Assembly (NCBI GenBank): GCA_016234655.1
Contig: JACRAU010000022.1
Coordinates: forward strand, 1-64,000
From: Betaproteobacteria bacterium
GTDB lineage: Bacteria > Pseudomonadota > Gammaproteobacteria > Burkholderiales > Thiobacillaceae
DNA length: 64,000 nucleotides
Reading direction: 5' to 3'
Part shown: piece by piece, positions 58,299 to 64,000 of the stretch
How the letters are laid out: each line of letters begins with the position of its first letter
Position numbering within the stretch: position 1 is the stretch's first letter
Notes under the pieces: generated by a model
What the model was told of the DNA's origin: nothing
The model's input: only the letters and a program-made list of their open reading frames with translations
Databases searched by the model: none
Translations under genes and position numbers: made by a program

Positions 58299-60908
58299 TT
58301 AAGGCTGGTGCTCGCGCCGGCAGAGGCCGCGCATCTCGCAATGCCGGCAGAGCGAGGCCGCGCCGTGGGCCGGTAGCGCCGCGCCCTCGGCCATGACCGA
58401 GAAGGTGGCGGCAAAACGGGCGGCCTCGGCCTGGGCGGCCTCGGCCAGACCGTCCCGCCAAGCCAGCCAGGCCACCTTGTCCTCGTCCAGCACGACGAAG
58501 CCGGCCTCGGCCGCGTCGGCGAGCCAGGCATAACACGGCAGTTGCACGTCCTCGCCCGGCTGCTTGAGCTTTTTGCGCAGGGTTTGCGCGGGGTTGGTCT
58601 TGTAATCGAGCACCGCCGGACCGGCCGGACCGGCATCGAGCCGGTCCAAGCGGCCTTCCAGCACGATCTCGGCCGCGCCCACCGCCACGGCCTGGCTCGC
58701 CTTGGCTTCGGCCTTCACGAAGCGGTGCCCTTGCCGCGCCCAATCCACGGCCCAATCGAGGTAGGCGGTTTGGCGCCGCTGCCAGCGCAAGCGCCAGGCC
58801 TCGGCCAGGTATTGGCGCTGCCCGGCCTCGGCGAAGGCTGCATTCACGGCCGAGGCCAATTCCGCGTCCAGCGTCGTCCGCTCCACTTCGAGCAGATTGA
58901 GGCGATCTTCGTGGAATTTCGCCAAAGCGGCATGGATCAGGGTGCCATAATCCCGCTTGTCCATTTCTTCCGGCACCTCGTCCAGCTCGTTCAGGCCGAG
59001 CAGGTGGCGGGCATAGAACAGGTAGGGGCAGGCCACCAGGCTCTGCCAGCCGCTCACCGTCACCCGCTCGGGCAGGCCGGCGGCCCGCGCCGCCGAGGCG
59101 GCCTCGGGCAAAGCCACGGCTTCGGCCACGACCTCGGCATGGCGCGCCTCCGGCTGGCGCAGGCCACGGCCGAAGCGGGCGCGGTGCCACAAATCCAGGG
59201 TCTCCAGCCAGGGACTCAAGGCCACCGGCTCGCCGTCGCGCCGCCCCTGCCAGACCGCGAACACCCGTGGCGCGCGCGCCAGCACGTCGGCCAGCGCCGC
59301 CCGCAGCTCGGCCTCTTTCTCGGCCTGGGCCGGCAGGCCCAACTCCCGGCGCACCGCCTCGTTGAACAGGCCGGGCGCGGCCCGCTCCGGCAGGCGGGCG
59401 GCATCGGCGCCGAGCAACAACACGGCATCGAATTCGCGCAGGCGGGCGGCGCGCAGATGGGTCAGGCGCAAGGGGCTTTCCACCCGGTCGTCGACGAAGG
59501 TGAGCTGGTCCAGTTGCAACAACAACCAGCGCCGCCACTCGGCCATGCGATAGGTCGCCGCGTCGTCGCCGGTCTCCGCCTGCAAGCGGCGCAGCACCGC
59601 GAGCAACTGCCGGCCGGCCAGGTCGGCCTCGAAGGCCGGCAGCGCGCCGAGCTTGTCCAGGGCCTGCAACAGGCGATCCTGCCAGGCCGCCAACGATAGG
59701 CGCTTGGCGCCGAACAAGGCACGCGCGGCCTGCATGCGGTCCAACACCGCCGCCGCCTCGACCAGGCCCGATTCCCGCGCCAAACGCTGCATGCGCTCCC
59801 AACCCTCGACCACGCCCCGCCGGCGTAGCGCCAGCTCCAGACCGCTCGCCGCCGCTTGCCGGGCGCGCGGGTCCAGGTCGGCGAAGAGATAGGGCGATTT
59901 CAGGAAATCCAGCAGCTCGCGGTAATAGCAGTCGTCCTGCAGCAGCCCGAACCAGCGATCGAGCACATGGCTCACCGCCGCCGTGCTGAAGGTCCAGCCG
60001 GTCTCGTCCTGCAACAGGATTTGCCGCCGTTCGAGCAGGGCGCGCAAGCGGCGCGCAAGCAGCCGATCAAGCGCGACGATGCCGATGCGCTCGCGCCCCT
60101 CGGCCAGCCAGAGCAGTACCCGCGCCTCGGCCGCGCGCGCCGCCTGTTCGATGCCGGCCGCGCCTTGAAGGCCGACCGCTCCGTCCAGACAGGCCGCCTC
60201 GGCCAGCGGCGCGGCACCCGCCCAGGCCTCGGCCAGCGCGGCCGCCCGCTCGGGGTAGGCCGGCGCGACCGGCAGCGGAATCACCTGTTGGCTCTCGCCG
60301 TAGCGCGCCAGAAAGGCCCGCTCGACCGCGGTCAGCCCCGGCAGATCGAGGTGGAAAAGCGGTGCGCTCGCATGCTCCGCCAGCCAGGCCAGGCGCTCGG
60401 CATAGTCGCGCCCGGCATCGGGCCGGGCCAAGCGCTGAAAGGCGTGCCATAGTTCATGCGCCAATCTGGCCTCGATGCTCATGGCGCTGCCCAGCTTGCG
60501 CCGGTATGCCCGCTCCAAGCAAAGCTGGAAATCGTCGAAATCCGTGGGCAAGGCCTGCTGGCTGTCGTCGAGTTCGCGCAACAATCGCGCCAACTCGGCC
60601 GCGCTCGGCCAGAGTTGGCGCTCTTGCAGGCGGCCGGTGCGCCGCAGGAAACCGTAGATGTCGGCCAGGCGCCGGCTGTCCGGCTCGGCCGCCGGCCGGC
60701 CCGGCACCGTCGCCGCCAAGGCCGGCAGGGTCAAGCAGCGCGGCGGCACGATCACGCGCCCGCCCAGCGCACACCGCAGGCCGGCGAGGAAGTCGCGCGC
60801 GGCGGCATGGTGCGGCACCAAGACGGTCAACGCGGAAAAATCGGGCGTGGCAGCGCCCGCCTCATCCAAGAAGCGGCGCGCGGCGGCGGTAAACGGCGGC
60901 AGGGGCAT
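58299..60908 (-). CDS. AddB-like PD-(D/E)XK nuclease with Fe-S cysteines
   Basis: The 869-residue protein resembles AddB/RecB-family nucleases. It has an inactive helicase-like body and a C-terminal nuclease with GTLIHAALAKFHED, ILEGRLDRLDAG and AVLDYKTNPAQTL (catalytic Asp, Asp-x-Lys). Four cysteines for a [4Fe-4S] pin are likely: one in LVACPYLFYARHLLG and three in CRHCEMRGLC. It should resect DNA ends with an AddA helicase, which is not next to it. No Walker A motif is seen. ATG 60908 was chosen because the residues before it are unlike the family. Confidence 0.82.
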   Translation of the reverse strand: MPLPPFTAAARRFLDEAGAATPDFSALTVLVPHHAAARDFLAGLRCALGGRVIVPPRCLTLPALAATVPGRPAAEPDSRRLADIYGFLRRTGRLQERQLWPSAAELARLLRELDDSQQALPTDFDDFQLCLERAYRRKLGSAMSIEARLAHELWHAFQRLARPDAGRDYAERLAWLAEHASAPLFHLDLPGLTAVERAFLARYGESQQVIPLPVAPAYPERAAALAEAWAGAAPLAEAACLDGAVGLQGAAGIEQAARAAEARVLLWLAEGRERIGIVALDRLLARRLRALLERRQILLQDETGWTFSTAAVSHVLDRWFGLLQDDCYYRELLDFLKSPYLFADLDPRARQAAASGLELALRRRGVVEGWERMQRLARESGLVEAAAVLDRMQAARALFGAKRLSLAAWQDRLLQALDKLGALPAFEADLAGRQLLAVLRRLQAETGDDAATYRMAEWRRWLLLQLDQLTFVDDRVESPLRLTHLRAARLREFDAVLLLGADAARLPERAAPGLFNEAVRRELGLPAQAEKEAELRAALADVLARAPRVFAVWQGRRDGEPVALSPWLETLDLWHRARFGRGLRQPEARHAEVVAEAVALPEAASAARAAGLPERVTVSGWQSLVACPYLFYARHLLGLNELDEVPEEMDKRDYGTLIHAALAKFHEDRLNLLEVERTTLDAELASAVNAAFAEAGQRQYLAEAWRLRWQRRQTAYLDWAVDWARQGHRFVKAEAKASQAVAVGAAEIVLEGRLDRLDAGPAGPAVLDYKTNPAQTLRKKLKQPGEDVQLPCYAWLADAAEAGFVVLDEDKVAWLAWRDGLAEAAQAEAARFAATFSVMAEGAALPAHGAASLCRHCEMRGLCRREHQP

Positions 60909-60965
60909 GGCCGCATTGTAGTGGCGCCAAGGCCTCGGCCTAAGGCCCGCACCGCTGGCGCGAAC

Positions 60966-61120
60966 AAAAAAAACCCCGGGGGCACCGGGGTGAAGAGAGG
61001 AGGATATCGGCCGCGCCCTCGCGAGCAGGCAACCGACAATCCCAAGCGGCCGCCAGATGGCTTCGAGCAACCGCAGGGATACGATGAACCGCACCGTCAT
61101 GGTGCGATACCAGAAATCAC
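60966..61120 (-). ncRNA. Candidate small RNA or leader upstream of the AddB-like gene
   Basis: On the minus strand TTGACA (61156-61151) and TACATT (61132-61127) are 18 bp apart. About 130 bp downstream stands a strong terminator, ACCCCGG-TGCCC-CCGGGGT followed by eight T (60991-60966). The transcript would be about 155 nt, with a 5' hairpin GCACC-ATGAC-GGTGC. It ends 58 bp before the nuclease start, so it may be a free small RNA or an attenuated leader. Confidence 0.4.
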
Positions 61121-61202
61121 GATATCAATGTACGAAATATAGACCGTTTCTGTCAAATGGTTATTGGCCCTCACTTAAGTAGTGCGTAGGTTTTTCTACG
61201 CG

Positions 61203-61232
61203 TTGCCAGGGGGTTTTTCCGCCCCCTATAAT
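61203..61232 (+). promoter_or_regulatory. Sigma-70 promoter of grxD with a dyad in the spacer
   Basis: TTGCCA and TATAAT are separated by 18 bp; the spacer holds the inverted repeat GGGGG-TTTTTCCG-CCCCC (61209-61226). The leader to grxD is about 40 nt. Confidence 0.6.
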
Positions 61233-61278
61233 CCGATACCCGAGTAAAATTATAGGCTTTTGGAGAGGATTTAAAGCT

Positions 61279-61596
61279 GTGTCAGACATTCAGGCAGTCA
61301 TCCACGAGCAAGTTGGCACCCACCCCGTCGTGCTTTATATGAAAGGCACGCCTCAGTTCCCGCAATGTGGCTTTTCCGCCACTGCGGTGCAAATACTGAA
61401 GGCCTGCGGCCTTGGCGAGTTTTACTCGGTCGACGTGCTGGAAAACCCGGAGATCCGCGAGGGCATCAAGCAATTCGCCAATTGGCCGACCATCCCGCAG
61501 CTCTATATCCAAGGCCAATTCATCGGCGGCGCCGACATCATGCGCGAGATGTACCAATCCGGCGAATTGCAAAAGCTGTTGAGCGCCGCGACCTGA
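61279..61596 (+). CDS. grxD: Monothiol glutaredoxin Grx4
   Basis: The 105-residue protein has the CGFS active site (GTPQFPQCGFSATAVQIL) and the glutathione-binding segments NWPTIPQLYIQGQFIGGAD. CGFS glutaredoxins carry [2Fe-2S] clusters and deliver them to other proteins. The start is GTG at 61279 with GGAG upstream. Length is typical. Confidence 0.96.
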   Translation: MSDIQAVIHEQVGTHPVVLYMKGTPQFPQCGFSATAVQILKACGLGEFYSVDVLENPEIREGIKQFANWPTIPQLYIQGQFIGGADIMREMYQSGELQKLLSAAT

Positions 61597-61697
61597 TCGC
61601 GCGCCCGAACACCAGCCCGGCCAAGGCTTGCGCGCACGGCCCGAATGAAATTAAGGTGCGATTTGCATGACAACAAAACCGCCAAAGGGGTCAGCAC

Positions 61698-62861
61698 TTG
61701 AATAGGGATGCAAACGGCTTCAGTTTCACGGTGGCTGTCGCGACCATCGCCGTCGCCTGCGCCGTCTGGTTCATCGATGCGCCCATCTGGCGCAGCTTGG
61801 CGGTCATTGCCCTAGGCCTCGCTGGCGCCTTCTGGCATGGGCTCAAGACGACCCCGCCGCCCCAAGCCGGCGAACAAAAACCGTCGGGTGGCGACGACGC
61901 CGAGGCCCAGGCCCTGGTCCAAAACCTGAACAAGGAATTTGGCACACTCTGCCGCACCAGCAACGACGAACTGGGTCAGGTCAATGCCCTGCTCGCCCAG
62001 GCCATCGAGCGCCTGATCGGCAACTTCAACGCGATCAACGGGCAAATCCAGCACCAGCGCGATCTCGCCCTTTCCATCGTCGACGGCATGGGCGGCACCG
62101 ACGGCGAATCGAAATTCGCCGACTTCGTCGAGGACACCTCGAAGACCCTCGAGGCCTTCGTCGACAACACCGTGCAGACCAGCAAGCTGGCCATGGGCCT
62201 GGTCGAGACCATGGACGCGATCAATCATCAGGTCACCCACATGCAAGGTATCCTCGGCGAGATCGAGGGCATCGCCAAGCAGACCAACCTGCTCGCGCTC
62301 AACGCCTCGATCGAGGCCGCCCGCGCCGGCGAGGCGGGCCGCGGTTTCGCAGTGGTGGCCGACGAGGTGCGCAACCTCTCCTTGCGTACCAATCAATTCA
62401 GCCACGAGATACGCGACCGCATGGACCAGGTGCACAGCTCGCTGACCCAGGCCCACGACTCGATCTACACGGTCGCCTCGATGGACATGAACTTCGCGCT
62501 GCAATCCAAGCAAAAGGTGCAGGACACGCTCAAGCACATCGAGATGATCAACGAAAATATGGCGCGCTCGGCAACGGAGATCAACGAGCGCGCCGGGCGC
62601 GTGGCCAACCACGTCAACGATGCCGTCACCGCCCTGCAATTCCAGGACATGACCAGCCAGCTCGTCGCGCACACGGTGAATCGCATCAACACTATCCGCG
62701 AAATGACCGTCGGCGCCAGCGAGGCCGTCCAAAGCGTCGGCGATGCCGAAGCCTTCCACAATGCGCGCAATCGCGTGCACGAAGCCCTGGAGCGCAATCG
62801 CGCCAAATTGAACCCAGTCAAGCAAGAAAATCTTGACTCTGGCGAAATCGAGCTATTCTGA
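61698..62861 (+). CDS. Methyl-accepting chemotaxis protein with minimal periplasmic part
   Basis: The 387-residue receptor has two adjacent N-terminal membrane helices ([15 protein letters not shown] and [17 protein letters not shown]) with only a few residues between them. The cytoplasmic coiled coil has the signalling tip [18 protein letters not shown] and [20 protein letters not shown], and later [23 protein letters not shown] 61698 is preceded by AAAGGGG at 7 nt. It heads a set with cheY and cheA and should signal through them. The sensed signal is unknown. Confidence 0.85.
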   Translation: MNRDANGFSFTVAVATIAVACAVWFIDAPIWRSLAVIALGLAGAFWHGLKTTPPPQAGEQKPSGGDDAEAQALVQNLNKEFGTLCRTSNDELGQVNALLAQAIERLIGNFNAINGQIQHQRDLALSIVDGMGGTDGESKFADFVEDTSKTLEAFVDNTVQTSKLAMGLVETMDAINHQVTHMQGILGEIEGIAKQTNLLALNASIEAARAGEAGRGFAVVADEVRNLSLRTNQFSHEIRDRMDQVHSSLTQAHDSIYTVASMDMNFALQSKQKVQDTLKHIEMINENMARSATEINERAGRVANHVNDAVTALQFQDMTSQLVAHTVNRINTIREMTVGASEAVQSVGDAEAFHNARNRVHEALERNRAKLNPVKQENLDSGEIELF

Positions 62862-62920
62862 ATCTGATGTAATAAATGTAATAAAAAAGATCAAACATGG
62901 GCAAAAAAGAGGACTAAAAC

Positions 62921-63286
62921 ATGGGCAAAGTCGTGCTAACCGTTGACGATTCCGCCTCCATCCGCCAGATGGTGGGCTTCACGCTTAAGAGCGCGGGCTA
63001 TGAGGTCGTCGAGGCCGTGGACGGCGAGGACGGTCTGAACAAGGCCAAGGCCAAGGCCGCCGATTTGGTCTTGACCGACCAGAACATGCCGAAGATGGAC
63101 GGGCTGACGCTGATCAAGACCCTGCGCGGCCTGCCGCAATACCGGTCGACCCCGATCTTGGTGCTGACCACGGAATCCTCCGACGCGATGAAGGCGGCCG
63201 GCAAGTCGGCGGGCGCGACCGGCTGGCTGGTCAAGCCATTCGACCCGCAAAAACTGCTGGATGTCGTCAAAAAAGTGATCGGCTGA
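62921..63286 (+). CDS. cheY: CheY-like response regulator
   Basis: The 121-residue single receiver domain keeps the acidic pocket (LTVDDSASIRQM), the phospho-acceptor Asp in LVLTDQNMPKMDGLTL, the Thr of VLTTESSD and the Lys of WLVKPFDPQKL. It would be phosphorylated by the CheA encoded next and act on the motor or a pilus. It lies between the receptor and cheA. Confidence 0.92.
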   Translation: MGKVVLTVDDSASIRQMVGFTLKSAGYEVVEAVDGEDGLNKAKAKAADLVLTDQNMPKMDGLTLIKTLRGLPQYRSTPILVLTTESSDAMKAAGKSAGATGWLVKPFDPQKLLDVVKKVIG

Positions 63287-63321
63287 CACAAGCCGCCGAA
63301 TACCAAGACCGGAGGGAACGC

Positions 63322-64000
63322 ATGGCTATCGACATGAGCCAGTTCTACCAAGTGTTCTTCGACGAGGCGAAGGAACACCTGGACAATATGGAAAGCCTAT
63401 TGCTCGCGCTCGACGTCAACAATCCCTCGCTTGACGACCTCAATGCGATCTTCCGCGCGGCGCATTCGATCAAGGGCGGTAGCGGCACCTTCGGCTTCAC
63501 CGACATGACCGAGGTCACCCACGTGCTGGAGACCTTGCTCGACCGCCTGCGCAAGGGTGAATTGCCGCCAACCGGCGAGATGGTCGATGCTTTCCTGGGC
63601 GCCGGTGACGTGCTGCGCGCCCAATTGGAGCACCACCAGGGCGGCCCCGAGGCCGACGAGGCCACCGTGGCGGATATTTGCGCCAAACTCAACGCCCTAG
63701 CCAGCGGCGAGGCGCCCGCCGCCAGTGGGCCCGCAGATACCGGCACGGCCGCCATGCAAGGCGGCGCCGGACAGACCGCCTATCGCATCGAATGCCCGCT
63801 CTCGCCCGACATTGCCGGCAACCAACAGGCCATAGACAACCTGATCGCCGGCCTGGGCGAACTCGGCACGGTCCGGCTCGAACATCGGCCCAGCCAGACC
63901 GACCCGCGCCTGGTCGCCACGATCGCGACCGACAAGAACGCGGACGAATTGCGCGATACCCTGGATTTCTACGCCTCGGGCGACGACATCGCGATCCACC
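63322..64000 (+). CDS. cheA: Chemotaxis histidine kinase CheA (partial)
   Basis: The frame begins MAIDMSQFYQVFFDEAKEHL and stays open to the window end. Residues 1-110 are an HPt domain with the phospho-accepting His in IFRAAHSIKGGSGTFGF. An Ala/Gly-rich linker and the start of a second domain (YRIECPLSPDIAGNQQAIDNL) follow. GGAGG stands 7 nt before the ATG. Kinase and CheW-like domains would lie beyond the window. Confidence 0.9.
   Translation, partial: MAIDMSQFYQVFFDEAKEHLDNMESLLLALDVNNPSLDDLNAIFRAAHSIKGGSGTFGFTDMTEVTHVLETLLDRLRKGELPPTGEMVDAFLGAGDVLRAQLEHHQGGPEADEATVADICAKLNALASGEAPAASGPADTGTAAMQGGAGQTAYRIECPLSPDIAGNQQAIDNLIAGLGELGTVRLEHRPSQTDPRLVATIATDKNADELRDTLDFYASGDDIAIH

Overview
The window is 64 kb of GC-rich chromosome from what is most likely an autotrophic betaproteobacterium of the Nitrosomonadales/Thiobacillus kind. 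Supporting signs are a Calvin-cycle phosphoribulokinase, a leuS-lptE-holA-proA-nadD-rsfS block, a diheme cytochrome c5-type protein, ornithine-lipid genes and a complete nitrate-assimilation locus under sigma-54 control. The genus call is inference. No rRNA, CRISPR array or prophage is visible; there is one tRNA.

Layout. 1-6.4 kb (minus strand): a CHASE2 adenylate/guanylate cyclase, a Slam-like outer-membrane barrel, a FecR-domain protein ending in a transferrin-binding-protein-like barrel, and the start of a large protein whose coding sequence turns into a (PTPE)n minisatellite at the window edge. 6.6-13.1 kb: lipid and envelope genes (GT4 glycosyltransferase, PAP2 phosphatase, zinc phospholipase C, PfkB kinase, glycine-zipper lipoprotein, olsB-olsA behind a Pho-box-like array) and apaH. 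13.2-24.9 kb: housekeeping genes (rep, diheme cytochrome, tRNA-Arg, rpmE, GT39-like membrane protein, mobA, uvrD, a MoaD-like protein, a chemoreceptor), with a 162-bp foldback (MITE-like) element at 18.2 kb.

25-40 kb (all minus strand) is the nitrate-assimilation locus: nirB, nirD, a molybdenum nitrate reductase, a fused DmsB-DmsC-like quinol-oxidising partner, a small membrane protein, a NarK-type transporter, a PP2C/Ser-Thr kinase fusion, the antiterminator NasT, a globin, then nrtA-nrtB-nrtD. Two transcription units, nirB and nrtA, carry the same control stack: an NtrC-like dyad, a sigma-54 -24/-12 promoter, and a leader with a 14-nt hexaloop hairpin (GGACAAAGGCGTCC) overlapping an intrinsic terminator. 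This gives nitrogen limitation through NtrC and nitrate sensing through NasT at both units.

40-49 kb: a CBS-domain protein, prk, leuS (with two in-frame repeat-derived insertions), lptE, holA, proA, nadD, rsfS and a DUF3108 protein. 49.1-52.1 kb is a small accessory patch: a RES/Xre toxin-antitoxin pair, a secreted protein truncated by an 8-bp duplication, and a higBA pair whose toxin has no standard start codon. 52.1-58 kb is gltD-gltB (glutamate synthase), downstream in nitrogen flow from the nitrate locus. 58.3-64 kb: an AddB-like nuclease, a candidate small RNA, grxD, and the start of a chemotaxis cluster (receptor, CheY, CheA cut by the window end).
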